From the NCBI RefSeq assembly GCF_008369105.1, contig NZ_VINQ01000017.1, positions 35,606-99,605 on the forward strand: DNA of 64,000 nt, read 5' to 3'. This DNA comes from Aquicoccus porphyridii (GTDB lineage Bacteria > Pseudomonadota > Alphaproteobacteria > Rhodobacterales > Rhodobacteraceae). The notes under the pieces were generated by a model, which did not search any database, was not told where the DNA came from, and was given only the letters and a program-made list of their open reading frames with translations. This document shows positions 38,836-49,670 of the stretch, in pieces. Each line of letters begins with the position of its first letter. Positions within the stretch are counted from its first letter, which is position 1. The translations under genes and the position numbers were made by a program.

Positions 38836-39702
38836 TCAGCCCGCCGGCGGCACGGCGAGGCGATAGAGATGCCACGTGGCGTGGCCGAGCCATGGCAGGA
38901 CAAGGATCAACCCGAGGAAGAAGGGCAACGATCCGAGCGCCAGCAGGATTGCCACGGTGAGACCCCATGCCGCCACGGTGAGCGGGTTCTGGCGTGCCAC
39001 GCGCAGCGAGGTGGCCACGGCCACCGGCAGGCCCGGCGCGCGGTCGATCAGCATCGGGAAGCTGAACGCCGCGGTGACCAGCACCAGCGCGGCAAAGACG
39101 AAGCCCACGCCGAAACCGATCACGATCATGGTCCAGCCTGCGGGTGTGGTCAGCACCGCCTGAAGAAAGGCGAGGTGCGTTTCGGGCTGGATCGGGCCGA
39201 GCGTGGCCTGGTAGATGCCATAGGCGGCGGCCATCCAGACGAGGAAGATGGCGAAGAGATAGAGCCCGAGCACGATGACGGGCGCGATGGCGGTGCGGCG
39301 CAGGTGGCCGAGCGCGGCGGGCCAGGTGACCGGTTGATCCGTTTCGCTCTGTCGGCTGAGTTCGTAAAACAGGATTGCCGCGACCGGGCCGATCAGGGCA
39401 AAGCCCGCGGCCAGCGGAAAGATCAGGTGGATGAGCGATTGCTGAAACGCGACATAGGCCAGCGCGAGGCCGAGCACGGGGTAGATGAGCAGCAGCGCGG
39501 CCACATCCGAGCGGAACCGCGCGGCATCGCGCGCGCCAAGGCGCAGGGCCGTGCGGATGTCGTCAAGGGTGATGCGGTTCACCTCGGGCAGGTCTGCCGC
39601 GGGATCGCTGCCAAGGCTGCGGGTCATCTCGGCAAGCGCGTGGCCCGCGCCGCGCACCTGTCTTGCGCCCCACGAGGCGGGGTTTCCGATTGTCTGGACC
39701 AT
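38836..39702 (-). CDS. DUF2189 domain membrane protein
   Basis: A 288-residue protein with about six membrane helices preceded by a soluble segment (PEVNRITLDDIRTALRLGARD). The arrangement, with paired helices and the PFFLGLILVLPWLGHATWHLYR end, matches the DUF2189 family, found near cytochrome oxidase genes in many Rhodobacteraceae. Function is unknown. AAAGGAGG six bases before the ATG at 39702 is decisive; the frame runs 44 codons further upstream. Confidence 0.82.
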   Translation of the reverse strand: MVQTIGNPASWGARQVRGAGHALAEMTRSLGSDPAADLPEVNRITLDDIRTALRLGARDAARFRSDVAALLLIYPVLGLALAYVAFQQSLIHLIFPLAAGFALIGPVAAILFYELSRQSETDQPVTWPAALGHLRRTAIAPVIVLGLYLFAIFLVWMAAAYGIYQATLGPIQPETHLAFLQAVLTTPAGWTMIVIGFGVGFVFAALVLVTAAFSFPMLIDRAPGLPVAVATSLRVARQNPLTVAAWGLTVAILLALGSLPFFLGLILVLPWLGHATWHLYRLAVPPAG

Positions 39703-39881
39703 GTGATGCCTCCTTTCCTGTTCCGGGCATGACAGGCGGAACGGGGCCAGGGCGGCGCATGGGGACACGCATGATGAGCAGCGGCCCCCGGAAATGCGCC
39801 GACTGCGCCCGCGTGGCCTGTTGTCCTTGATCACAGGATAACATGGCCCGGCGGGTCCGTGCTTTCACGATGTCGGGAGGG

Positions 39882-40442
39882 TTACTTGGCCGAAAGCAGC
39901 GTGATCACCGTGTCGCCATAGCGCCGGGCATCGAGAAGCGTCGTGCCCTCGGGCGGGGTGATGGGCGCGCTTTCCTCCCACACGATGAGGGCGCCGGGGG
40001 CGATCCAGCCGCCGAGCTGCGCGGCGGCGAGGGCCTGTTCGCCCAGGCCCCGGCCATAGGGCGGATCGAGGAAGACGAGGGTGAACGGCGCAGCGGGGCA
40101 GGGGCCGAGTTTGCGCGCGTCGCGGCGAAAGAGCTTGGTCGCTCCTCCGGCGTTGCAGATCTCGATATTGCGGCGGATGAGGGCGCGGGATTTCACCCCG
40201 TCATCGACGAAGGTGACATGCGTCGCCCCGCGCGAGAGGGCTTCGAGCCCGAGCGCGCCGGTCCCTGCAAAGAGGTCGAGCACCCGCGCGCCGGTCACCG
40301 GATCGCCGAACCGCCCGCCGGCGAGGATGTTGAACAGGCTTTCGCGGGTGCGGTCGGTGGTGGGGCGCAGATGTGCGCCGGGATCGCCCTTGCCGACGCT
40401 GGCCAGCGCCCGGCCCTTGAAGGTGCCGCCGACTATGCGCAT
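39882..40442 (-). CDS. rsmD: 16S rRNA (guanine-966-N2)-methyltransferase RsmD
   Basis: A 186-residue SAM-dependent methyltransferase. The opening MRIVGGTFKGRALA, the SAM motif VLDLFAGTGALGLEALSRGA and the catalytic DPPYG (N-x-P-x/DPPY type) are typical of RsmD. It modifies 16S rRNA in the 30S subunit. It follows the ferredoxin-reductase gene after 61 bases on the same strand, so cotranscription is plausible. Confidence 0.94.
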   Translation of the reverse strand: MRIVGGTFKGRALASVGKGDPGAHLRPTTDRTRESLFNILAGGRFGDPVTGARVLDLFAGTGALGLEALSRGATHVTFVDDGVKSRALIRRNIEICNAGGATKLFRRDARKLGPCPAAPFTLVFLDPPYGRGLGEQALAAAQLGGWIAPGALIVWEESAPITPPEGTTLLDARRYGDTVITLLSAK

Positions 40443-40503
40443 CGGGCTGACCCCGTGCTGCCCAGTCTGCTGCGCAGGCCGGGTGGGGTCTTTGCCCGGT
40501 GAC

Positions 40504-41709
40504 TCACATCAGCGCCTTGAGGTCGGTCGCCGGGTCGGTCACGGTCATCGGATCGGGCGATTTGCCGCCTTCGATCAGGCGCTTGCCGATCATGTAGGCG
40601 CGCGGGTCGTTCATCGCGTCGACGGCAAGGAGCCGGTCGCCGTTGTAATACCAGATCGACTGGCTGCCTTCCTTGTCGCCCTTGCGGGTGAACACGCGGG
40701 TATAGCCCGCGTTGAGACCGGCGATTTGCAGCTTGATGTCGTATTGATCGGACCAGAACCACGGTTTGGCGACATATTCCTTGCCCGCGCCCAGCATGTT
40801 CTGGGCCACGCATTCGGCCTGGTCGATGGCGTTGGGGACGGATTCGAGGCGGATGCGCTGGCCGCGCCAGGGAAAGGACGTGCAATCGCCCGCGGCCCAG
40901 ATATGCGGGTCGGACGTGCGACCCTCGGCATCCGTCCTGATGCCGTTCTCGATCTCGAGCCCCGCCGCCTCGGCCAGTTGGGTGGCCGGGGTGATGCCGA
41001 CACCGACGATGGCGAAATCGACCGCGATCTCGGTGCCGTCGGAGAGCCGCGCGCCGGTGACGCGGGATTCGCCCGTGAGGGTTTCGAGACCCACGCCTTC
41101 GAGGATTTTCACGCCATGCGCGGTGTGAAGCGCGCGAAAATAATCCGAGGTTTCGGGCGAGGCGACACGTTGCAGAATGCGGTCGGCCATTTCCACAAGG
41201 GTGACGTCGAGCCCCTTTTTCGCCGCCACGGCGGCGGCTTCGAGCCCGATATAACCGCCACCGACGATCAGCACGCGGCGGCCGGGGGCAAACTCGGGGG
41301 CCATGTCATCGACGTCCGTAAGGGTGCGCACCACGTGCACACCGCCAAGCGCGCCCCCGATGCTGTCGGGCAGGCGGCGCGGCACCGATCCGGTGCAAAG
41401 CGCCAGCATGTCATAGGGCACGGTTTCGCCCCCGGTGGTCACGGTGCGGTTGTCACGGTCGATGCCTTGCACATTGGTGTCGAGCCGAAGCGTGATGTCA
41501 TTCTCGGCATAGAAGCTTTCGGGGCGCAGGTAGAGCCGTTCGACCGCCATGTCGCCCAGGAGATACGCCTTGGAAAGCGGCGGGCGTTGATAGGGCGGGG
41601 CGGTTTCCGCGCCGATGAGGGTGACGGCGCCGGAATGGCCAAGGTTGCGCAGCTTGGCGACAAGCGATGCACCCGCCTGACCCGCGCCGATAACCACGAT
41701 GTGAGACAT
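40504..41709 (-). CDS. NAD(P)/FAD-dependent ferredoxin reductase
   Basis: A 401-residue flavoprotein of the rubredoxin/ferredoxin (putidaredoxin, rhodocoxin) reductase group. It has FAD-binding IVVIGAGQAGASLVAKLR, the second dinucleotide site RVLIVGGGYIGLEAAAVAAKKG, the ATG-like motif GVGITPATQLAEAAGLE, and TSDPHIWAAGDCTSFPW. A C-terminal reductase domain follows. It would pass electrons from NAD(P)H to a 2Fe-2S ferredoxin, often for P450 or oxygenase systems; no such partner is adjacent. The peroxiredoxin gene is divergent across an 81-base gap. Confidence 0.9.
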   Translation of the reverse strand: MSHIVVIGAGQAGASLVAKLRNLGHSGAVTLIGAETAPPYQRPPLSKAYLLGDMAVERLYLRPESFYAENDITLRLDTNVQGIDRDNRTVTTGGETVPYDMLALCTGSVPRRLPDSIGGALGGVHVVRTLTDVDDMAPEFAPGRRVLIVGGGYIGLEAAAVAAKKGLDVTLVEMADRILQRVASPETSDYFRALHTAHGVKILEGVGLETLTGESRVTGARLSDGTEIAVDFAIVGVGITPATQLAEAAGLEIENGIRTDAEGRTSDPHIWAAGDCTSFPWRGQRIRLESVPNAIDQAECVAQNMLGAGKEYVAKPWFWSDQYDIKLQIAGLNAGYTRVFTRKGDKEGSQSIWYYNGDRLLAVDAMNDPRAYMIGKRLIEGGKSPDPMTVTDPATDLKALM

Positions 41710-41724
41710 ATCCGCATTCTCCCC

Positions 41725-41772
41725 GTTGCGTCCGCCGGGTGAGCCTATAACTTCGGCTCACGGAAACGCAAC
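41725..41772. promoter_or_regulatory. Nested inverted repeat between ferredoxin reductase and peroxiredoxin genes
   Basis: GTGAGCC (41739-41745) and GGCTCAC (41755-41761) form a perfect 7-bp stem with TATAACTTC between them. Further out, GTTGCG (41725-41730) faces CGCAAC (41767-41772). The dyad is centred in the 81-base divergent intergenic region, and the TATAAC/TTATAG core could serve as -10 on either strand. A shared operator for both genes is plausible. Confidence 0.45.
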
Positions 41773-41790
41773 GCAAGACAGGAGAGTATG

Positions 41791-42279
41791 ATGGCGATTT
41801 CAGTGGGCGAGACGCTGCCCGGCGGCACGTTGATGAGGGTCGGGGCCGAGGGGCCCGAGCCGGTCGAGCTTGAAAGCAAGGTGGCGGGCCGCAAGGTGGT
41901 GATCTTCGCGGTGCCGGGGGCGTTCACGCCGACCTGCCATTCGGCGCATGTGCCCAGTTTCCTGCGCGTCAAGGACGAGCTGGGCGCGAAGGGCGTGGAC
42001 GAGGTGATCTGCGTGAGCGTCAATGACCCGTGGGTGGTTCAGGCCTGGGGCGAGGCGAGCGGCGCAGCAGAAGGCGGCATCACCATGCTGGCCGATGCGT
42101 CCGGCGCCTTTACCAAGTCGATCGGCATGGATTTCGACGCGCCGCCGGTGGGTTTCGCCGGTCGGTCGAAACGCTATGCGATGCTGGTCGAGGATGGCGT
42201 CGTGAAGGTGCTGAACCTCGAAGAATCGCCGGGCACCTGCGAGATTTCGGGCGGTGAAGCGATGCTGTCGGCGTTGTGA
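41791..42279 (+). CDS. Peroxiredoxin (Prx5 type)
   Basis: A 162-residue thiol peroxidase that reduces peroxides and peroxynitrite. The peroxidatic Cys is in PGAFTPTCHSAHVPSF and the active-site Arg in FAGRSKRYAM. A second Cys in SPGTCEISGG at the C-terminus may be the resolving residue. Two ATGs adjoin; the second (41791) is better spaced from AGGAG. Divergent from the ferredoxin reductase gene. Confidence 0.93.
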   Translation: MAISVGETLPGGTLMRVGAEGPEPVELESKVAGRKVVIFAVPGAFTPTCHSAHVPSFLRVKDELGAKGVDEVICVSVNDPWVVQAWGEASGAAEGGITMLADASGAFTKSIGMDFDAPPVGFAGRSKRYAMLVEDGVVKVLNLEESPGTCEISGGEAMLSAL

Positions 42280-42352
42280 TGAGGATTTCGGCGGGCGGCG
42301 GGGTCTGCCGCCGCCTGTGCCCCCCGTGCGGGGCTTTCGGGGCATGTGACGC

Positions 42353-43941
42353 ATGACGGACAAGACCGGGAACGGTGCCGCGGTGGCCGATCTTTTCGTG
42401 ATCGGCGGCGGCATCAATGGATGTGGCATCGCGCGCGACGCGGTGGGGCGCGGGCTGTCGGTCGTGCTGGCCGAGCAGGGCGATCTGGCACAGGCCACGT
42501 CATCGGCCTCGACCAAGCTTTTTCACGGGGGCTTGCGGTATCTCGAATACGGCGAGATCCGGCTGGTGCGCGAGGCGTTGCGCGAACGCGAGACCCTGTT
42601 GCGCGCGATGCCGCATATCAGCTGGCCGATGCGCTTCGTCCTGCCCTGGCATCCCGAGATGCGGTTCGAGGGCGGCACGCCGGTTTCGCGGCTGCTCGGG
42701 GTGTTCATGCCGTGGCTGCGCGGTCGGCGGCCGAAATGGATGATCCGGCTGGGGCTTTTCCTTTACGATCACCTGGGCGGGCGCGAGATATTGCCCGGCA
42801 CCACGCGGCTTGATTTGCGCACCGCGCTCGAGGGGGCACCGCTCAAACCCGGGATCGAGGTGGCGTTCGAATATTCCGATTGCTGGGTCGAGGATTCGCG
42901 TCTGGTTGTGCTCAATGCCCGCGATGCGGTGGCGCGCGGGGCCGAGGTGTTGACCCGGGTGCGGGTCGAACAGGCAAGGCGCGTGGGCGATCTGTGGGAG
43001 ATCACGCTGCGCGATGCTGAGACAGGGCAGGCGATGACGCGGCGCGCGCGGGTTCTGGTCAACGCGGCGGGGCCGTGGGTGGGTGACGTGATCGGCGGTG
43101 TGGCCGGTGTGAACAGCACCGAGCGGGTGCGGCTTGTCCGGGGGAGCCATATCGTCACGCGCAAACTCTATGATCACGACAAGTGCTATTTCTTCCAGGG
43201 GCGCGACGGGCGGATCATTTTTGCCATTCCCTACGAGGGTGATTTCACCCTGATCGGCACGACCGATGCCGACCATCCGGATGCGGATGTGCCGCCCGTA
43301 TGCACCGAGGAAGAACAGGACTATCTTTGCACCTTTGCGTCGGAGTATTTCGCGCAACCCGTGACGCGCGAGGATATCGTCTGGACCTATTCCGGCGTGC
43401 GGCCGCTTTACGATGACGGCGCGGGGACGGCGGCGGCGGCGACGCGCGATTACGTGCTGCGGCTTAACCGCGAGGGGGCGCCGCTCTTGAACGTGTTCGG
43501 CGGCAAGATCACCACCTATCGGCGGCTGGCCGAAAGCGCGATGGAAAAGCTGGGCGCGGTCTTTGCCGACATGCCCGGGCCGTGGACGGCGGGCGTGCCC
43601 CTGCCGGGCGGGGATTTCCCGGTGGACGGGGTGGAGGACTTGATCGCGCGGCTGATGCGGGATTATCCCTTTCTTGAAGAAGGCGAGGCGCGGCGCATGG
43701 TGCGGGCCTATGGCACCGAGGCGTGGGAGATGCTGGGCGATGCGCGGGCGCGCGACGATCTGGGCCGCGATTTCGGGGGCGGGTTGAGCGCGCGCGAGCT
43801 GCGCTGGCTGATGCGCCATGAATTCGCACGCCGGGCCGAAGACGTGGTCTGGCGCCGGTCCAAGCGGGGGCTGCGGATGAGCGTTGAGGAGATCGCGACG
43901 CTGGATGCGTGGATGCGCGAGCAGGATGGGGAGGGCGAGCG

Positions 43942-43945
<4 letters not shown>
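42353..43945 (+). CDS. glpD: Aerobic glycerol-3-phosphate dehydrogenase
   Basis: A 530-residue FAD-linked membrane-associated enzyme that oxidises glycerol 3-phosphate to dihydroxyacetone phosphate and feeds the quinone pool. The FAD site is [17 protein letters not shown], followed by [16 protein letters not shown], the GlpD signature, and [19 protein letters not shown]-terminal DAO_C domain follows. The next gene, glpK, overlaps it by four bases, so the pair forms a glycerol-utilisation operon. Confidence 0.96.
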
Positions 43946-45450
<1,505 letters not shown>

Positions 45451-45576
45451 GCCGCTTGTGTCCCGTCGCATGACGGCCAGATCAACGGGCGGGGTTCGGC
45501 GGCTGTGCGGGGCGACTCCGACCTTGGCAAAACAGGTTGAGTAAGCTTAGCATTTCCATAAATGTGGAGATACTGG

Positions 45577-46215
45577 ATGGAGCTGGTCTTCTCGCTTGGG
45601 ACGATAGTTCTGGTAAACGTCCTGGCGTGGATAACGCCGGGCCCGAATATGTTCGCCGTGATGGCCGCATCCTTGACGCACGGTCGCCAGCATGGTCTGG
45701 CGACCGGTCTCGGGTTGGCATGTGGCGCATTGCTCTGGTCGGTTTTCGCGGTGCTGGGTGTCGCGATCCTGTTCGACCTGTTGCCGAGGGCCGTGGTGGC
45801 GCTCAAGCTCGCCGGTGCCGCATATCTTGTCTGGCTCGGGATAAAATCCATCAGAAGTGCCAAAAACCAGAGTGGTGACATAGGCATGGCCAGGGCGTCC
45901 GATCTCGCCCTCACACGATCCTTCAGAACCGGCCTGATTGTCAGCATGACCAATCCGAAAGCCGCGCTTTTCTTTGGCTCGGTGATGGCAGCATTCATTC
46001 CAGCAACCGCGACTGCCTGGTTCTTGTCGCTGGTGGTTGCAATCTGTGGACTGCTTGCCGTGGTTTTGCATTCCATAACCGCGACGCTTTTTTCCACCCG
46101 CCTTGCAATGCGCTTCTTCGCCCGGTTTCAAAAGGCGATCTCTTGCACGTTCGGCGCAATTTTCGTGACGATGGGCGGCTCGATCGCCTATGCCGCGCTG
46201 CGGAGAACGCAATAG
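45577..46215 (+). CDS. LysE-family exporter, compositionally distinct
   Basis: A 212-residue six-helix amino-acid exporter (WITPGPNMFAVMAASL, TNPKAALFFGSVMAAF). It is not closely similar to the LysE gene at 31190. GGAG seven bases before ATG 45577 fixes the start over an in-frame ATG at 45562. The gene and its upstream DNA are visibly less GC-rich than the neighbours, with more ATA, AAA and T-ending codons, suggesting recent acquisition. Substrate is unknown. Confidence 0.87.
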   Translation: MELVFSLGTIVLVNVLAWITPGPNMFAVMAASLTHGRQHGLATGLGLACGALLWSVFAVLGVAILFDLLPRAVVALKLAGAAYLVWLGIKSIRSAKNQSGDIGMARASDLALTRSFRTGLIVSMTNPKAALFFGSVMAAFIPATATAWFLSLVVAICGLLAVVLHSITATLFSTRLAMRFFARFQKAISCTFGAIFVTMGGSIAYAALRRTQ

Positions 46216-46275
46216 CCAAGGACTCCGGCCCGTCATCCGGCGGCGTGCCTCCGGCTTTGCCGGGCCCGTCGGGTG

Positions 46276-46650
46276 TCAGGGTTCGAGGTCGATGGCGAAG
46301 GTCTCGTCGTTCCAGCCGTCCTGCGAACAGCGGGCGCGGACATGGATGCGGCGCAGGCCGTCGGGCAGCATCACGTTATAGAGCGAGCGGGTGAAGGGCT
46401 GTTCCTCGACATGCGGATGCATGAGTTCGCGAAAGCCCAGCCGGTTGCCCGCGTCGTCGAGCACCTCCCACGCGTCGGCAAAGTGATCCCAGCCGGCATC
46501 GGGATGTTCGAGCGTCACGTCGATGCGCCAGCCCATGCCGGTGCGGAAGGCTTCGACGGCGAGGATTTCCGGGACCTCGGGCCGGGCCGCGGCAGGCAGG
46601 AGCAGGGCAAGGGCAAGGGTAGCGGCGGGAAGGGTGCGGGAAAGGATCAT
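46276..46650 (-). CDS. Small secreted protein of unknown function
   Basis: About 124 residues with an N-terminal signal peptide (SRTLPAATLALALLLPAAA) and a mature domain containing HPDAGWDHFADAWEVLD and MLPDGLRRIHVRARCSQDGW. The composition suggests a small periplasmic beta-rich protein. I do not recognise the family. The start is uncertain because the frame extends 23 codons upstream and no good ribosome-binding site precedes 46650. Confidence 0.65.
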   Translation of the reverse strand: MILSRTLPAATLALALLLPAAARPEVPEILAVEAFRTGMGWRIDVTLEHPDAGWDHFADAWEVLDDAGNRLGFRELMHPHVEEQPFTRSLYNVMLPDGLRRIHVRARCSQDGWNDETFAIDLEP

Positions 46651-46728
46651 GGCAGGCTTGTAGCAGGGCCGGGCGGTCACCGGCATCTCAATTCTTCGTG
46701 TCAGGGTCGGGGGCGCCACGGCCTTTTC

Positions 46729-47430
46729 TCAGGCGTCGCGCGGGGGAATGTCGATGGCGCGCTGGATCGCGGGGCGGTCCATGAAACGGTCGAACCATGC
46801 CACGACATTGGGGCGGCTGTCCCATGCCACTTCTGACTTGGCGCCATAGAAATCGAGCGCGCGCAGCCATGGCGCGGTGCAGATGTCGGCGATGGAATAG
46901 TCGTCCATCAGCCAGTCACGCCCCGCCAGCCGGGTTTCGAGAACATCGAGCAGGCGCATGGTTTCCTTGCGGTAGCGGTCCACCGGGCGGTGATCGTCGA
47001 TCTCGGCACCGCCGAAGGCAAAGAAATATCCCAACTGTCCGAACATCGGGCCGATGCCGCCCATCTGGAACATCACCCATTGCAGCGTGTGATACCGCCG
47101 CGCGGGATCGGGCGAGAGGAATTTCCCTGTCTTTTCGGCAAGGTAGACAAGGATCGCACCGGATTCGAACAATTCGAGCGGCTGGCCGCCCGGGCCGTCC
47201 GGGTCGATGATCGCGGGGATCTTGCCATTCGGGTTGAGCGAGAGGAACGCGGGGCTTTTGACATCCGCGTCCGAGAGCGTGACCCGGTGCCATTCATAGG
47301 GCAGGCCGGTCTCTTCGAGCATGGCCGAGACCTTGACCCCGTTGGGGGTGGCAAAGGAATAGAGTTGCAGGATGTCGGGATTGGCAGCGGGCCAGCGGGT
47401 GTTGATCGGGTGATCGGTGATCGTGCTCAT
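46729..47430 (-). CDS. Glutathione S-transferase, YfcG/YghU type
   Basis: A 233-residue GST. The N-terminal thioredoxin domain reads LQLYSFATPNGVKVSAMLEE and NPNGKIPAIIDPDG (cis-Pro), ELFESGAILVYLAEKTG completes the glutathione site, and the C-terminal helical domain ends WLRALDFYG. The asparagine in ATPNGVKV instead of a catalytic Tyr/Ser is typical of YfcG/YghU enzymes, which act as disulfide-bond reductases and peroxidases. A TetR-like dyad lies 33 bases upstream. Confidence 0.92.
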   Translation of the reverse strand: MSTITDHPINTRWPAANPDILQLYSFATPNGVKVSAMLEETGLPYEWHRVTLSDADVKSPAFLSLNPNGKIPAIIDPDGPGGQPLELFESGAILVYLAEKTGKFLSPDPARRYHTLQWVMFQMGGIGPMFGQLGYFFAFGGAEIDDHRPVDRYRKETMRLLDVLETRLAGRDWLMDDYSIADICTAPWLRALDFYGAKSEVAWDSRPNVVAWFDRFMDRPAIQRAIDIPPRDA

Positions 47431-47462
47431 GGGGTCTCTCCTGATGGGTTCGGGGAAAAATA

Positions 47463-47477
47463 ACCGGAAACTCCGGT
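47463..47477 (-). promoter_or_regulatory. Inverted repeat upstream of the GST gene, candidate operator
   Basis: ACCGGA-AAC-TCCGGT is a perfect 6-bp inverted repeat 33 bases before the GST ATG. On the minus strand it adjoins TTATTTTT, a possible -10. ACCGGA/TCCGGT dyads are typical of TetR-family operators. No regulator gene is adjacent. Confidence 0.4.
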
Positions 47478-47629
47478 GAAAACAGGCTCGAATTCATGTT
47501 TATTCGTCATGGGTTCGATGCAATGCTGGGTGCGTTGATTTCGGGGCCCGCGGTTTTCTTCGCGTGCGAAGGGGCCATGCGGGGGCCGGATGGCGCGATG
47601 CTGTGCAGGGACATAAGGAGACGAGACAC

Positions 47630-48436
47630 ATGGATCAAATGATGGGAATGGCGGGGAGCTGGGGCCCGCTCGTGGTTGCGGCGCTCAAGGCGCTGATCGT
47701 TCTGGTGATCGGCTGGATGGTGGCCGGGCTGGTGTCGGGCACGGTCCGGCGCAAGGTGAATGCCAATCCGCGGATCGACGACACGCTGGGCACTTTCGTG
47801 GCCAATGTCATCAAATGGGTGATCCTGTTGATGGTGCTGATCGCGGTTCTGGGGCTGTTCGGCATCCAGGCGACATCGCTGGTGGCTGTTCTCGGTGCGG
47901 CGACGCTGGCCATCGGCCTTGCGCTTCAGGGCACGCTGAGCGATCTGGCGGCGGGGTTCATGATCATCCTTTTCCGGCCCTACAAGCTGGGTCAATATGT
48001 CGATATCGGCGGCACGGCGGGGACGGTGACGGACATCAACCTTTTCATCACCGAACTGACCACGCCCGACAATGTGCAGATCATCATGCCGAACGGACAG
48101 GCCTGGGGGTCGATCATCCGCAACTTCTCGCATCACCCGACGCGGCGTCTCGATATGGTGTTCGGGATCGACTATGGCGACGATGCCGAGGCGGCCAAGG
48201 CGGTGATCCTCGAACAGGTCGCGGCCGATGCGCGGGCGCATGGCGAGCCGGAGCCGTGGGTCCGCGTCACCAACCTCGGCGACAGCTCGGTCGATATCAC
48301 CTTGCGGGTGTGGTGTGCGGCCGGGGATTACTGGGACCTCAAGTTCCACCTCACGCAGGCGATCAAGGAAGCCTTTGACGCCAAGGGAATCACCATTCCC
48401 TATCCGCATTCGGTGGAGATTCAGAAAGCCGGGTGA
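47630..48436 (+). CDS. mscS: Small-conductance mechanosensitive channel MscS
   Basis: A 268-residue MscS channel that releases solutes under hypo-osmotic shock. Two or three N-terminal helices lead to the pore helix TM3 with the A/G pattern GAATLAIGLALQGTLSDLAAG, then the cytoplasmic beta domain with FRPYKLGQYVDIGGTAGTV and the PNGQAWGSIIRNFSHHPTRR motif. GGAGA precedes the chosen ATG by nine bases; the frame opens 22 codons earlier. Confidence 0.94.
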   Translation: MDQMMGMAGSWGPLVVAALKALIVLVIGWMVAGLVSGTVRRKVNANPRIDDTLGTFVANVIKWVILLMVLIAVLGLFGIQATSLVAVLGAATLAIGLALQGTLSDLAAGFMIILFRPYKLGQYVDIGGTAGTVTDINLFITELTTPDNVQIIMPNGQAWGSIIRNFSHHPTRRLDMVFGIDYGDDAEAAKAVILEQVAADARAHGEPEPWVRVTNLGDSSVDITLRVWCAAGDYWDLKFHLTQAIKEAFDAKGITIPYPHSVEIQKAG

Positions 48437-48511
48437 TCCGGGCGTGATCGGGTTGTGCGCCTGCGGCGCGCATGATGTCTCGTCTTCGGCCATCCGGCCT
48501 CATCCTCGGAG

Positions 48512-48543
48512 CCTCCGGCGGGAGTATTTGAGGCAAGATGAAG
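48512..48543 (+). repeat. Roseobacter-type intergenic repeat after mscS
   Basis: CCTCCGGCGGG is followed by AGTATTTGAGGCAAGATGAAG. The GTATTTGAGG and AGATGAAG parts match the element at 6967-6987, with two instead of three bases between them. It lies 75 bases after the mscS stop, next to no recognised gene, consistent with a dispersed intergenic element. Confidence 0.55.
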
Positions 48544-48608
48544 GATCGGGGCGCAATTCTGTTTGACAGGCCGCGGAAGCGAGTCTAATTGAGCGGCTCG
48601 TGTGAGAT

Positions 48609-48685
48609 GGCGTGGTAGCTCAGCCGGTTAGAGCACAGCACTCATAATGCTGGGGTCGGCGGTTCAAGTCCGCCCCACGCTACCA
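48609..48685 (+). tRNA. tRNA-Met (anticodon CAT)
   Basis: A 77-base tRNA with encoded CCA. The acceptor arm GGCGTGG pairs with CCACGCT (G-U at the first pair). The D-arm is AGCTCAGCCGGTTAGAGCA, and the anticodon stem CAGCA/TGCTG encloses CTCATAA with CAT at 48643-48645. The T-arm carries GGTTCAAGTCC. The non-initiator D-arm suggests elongator Met; a lysidine-modified Ile(CAU) tRNA cannot be fully excluded by eye. Confidence 0.93.
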
Positions 48686-48826
48686 CACGGCGGACTTCCC
48701 GAAATACGCGATGACGCACAGGGATTGGGCAGGGGCCGGGTTGTGGTCGATGCCCGGTGCCACAGCGAAACAGGCCCGGGCGCGATCTGCGTCCGGGCCC
48801 GTAGTTTACGTTCAGGACTCGCCCGG

Positions 48827-49603
48827 TCAGCGGTCGCGGAACTGGGGCTCGCGTTTTTCCATGAAGGCGGACATGCCTTCCTTCTGGTCCTCGGTCGCAA
48901 AGAGCGAGTGGAACACCCGGCGCTCGAACAAGAGTCCTTCGCGCAGCGTGGTCTCGAACGAGCGGTTGACCGATTCCTTGACCGCCATGGTGGCGATCAT
49001 GCTTTTCTCGGCGATCTTCTGGGCCGCGCCCATCGCCTCTTTCATCAACTCCTTTGCAGGCACGATGCGCGAAACCAGCCCGGCGCGCTCGGCCTCTTCG
49101 GCGTCCATGAAGCGGCCGGTGAGGTTCATGTCCATCGCCTTGGCCTTGCCGATGGCGCGGGTCAGGCGCTGGGTGCCGCCGATCCCGGCCATGACGCCGA
49201 GATTGATCTCGGGCTGGCCGAACTTGGCATTGTCGGCGGCGATGATGAAATCGCACATCATCGCCAACTCGCAACCGCCGCCAAGCGCGTAACCGCCCAC
49301 GGCTGCGATGACGGGTTTGCGCACCCGGGCCACGGCGGCGGTTTCATCGGTGAAGAGATCCGAGGTGAAGACATCGGTGAAGCTCTTCTCGCTCATCATC
49401 TTGATGTCGGCCCCGGCTGCGAAAGCCTTGTCACTGCCGGTCAGCACGATGCAGCGCACCTTGTCGTTGGCTTGTGCCTCGGTCATGGCCCGGGCCAGCT
49501 CTTTCAAAAGCTGGTCGTTCAGCGCGTTGAGCGCATCGGGGCGGTTCAGACGGATGAGGCAGACGTGGTCTTCTATTTCGACGATGATCGTCTCATAGGC
49601 CAT
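48827..49603 (-). CDS. Enoyl-CoA hydratase
   Basis: A 258-residue crotonase-fold enzyme that hydrates 2-enoyl-CoA in beta-oxidation. Visible features are [13 protein letters not shown], the oxyanion-hole stretch AAGADIKMM and [16 protein letters not shown], and the catalytic Glu pair in [20 protein letters not shown]. It is very similar to the FadB/PaaF-type short hydratases. The start was placed at 49603 (MAYETII); an ATG two codons earlier is possible. Confidence 0.95.
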   Translation of the reverse strand: MAYETIIVEIEDHVCLIRLNRPDALNALNDQLLKELARAMTEAQANDKVRCIVLTGSDKAFAAGADIKMMSEKSFTDVFTSDLFTDETAAVARVRKPVIAAVGGYALGGGCELAMMCDFIIAADNAKFGQPEINLGVMAGIGGTQRLTRAIGKAKAMDMNLTGRFMDAEEAERAGLVSRIVPAKELMKEAMGAAQKIAEKSMIATMAVKESVNRSFETTLREGLLFERRVFHSLFATEDQKEGMSAFMEKREPQFRDR

Positions 49604-49670
49604 GGTCATGTCGCTTTCGCTTGTTTCGGTCTAGGGGAGATTCCTTACCACTGTGGCGGGGTGGATCAAG

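Noticed and set aside
40081..41742. 553-codon open frame antisense to rsmD and the ferredoxin reductase gene
   Set aside because: It overlaps two clearly recognised genes on the opposite strand, has no ribosome-binding site and no recognisable domain.
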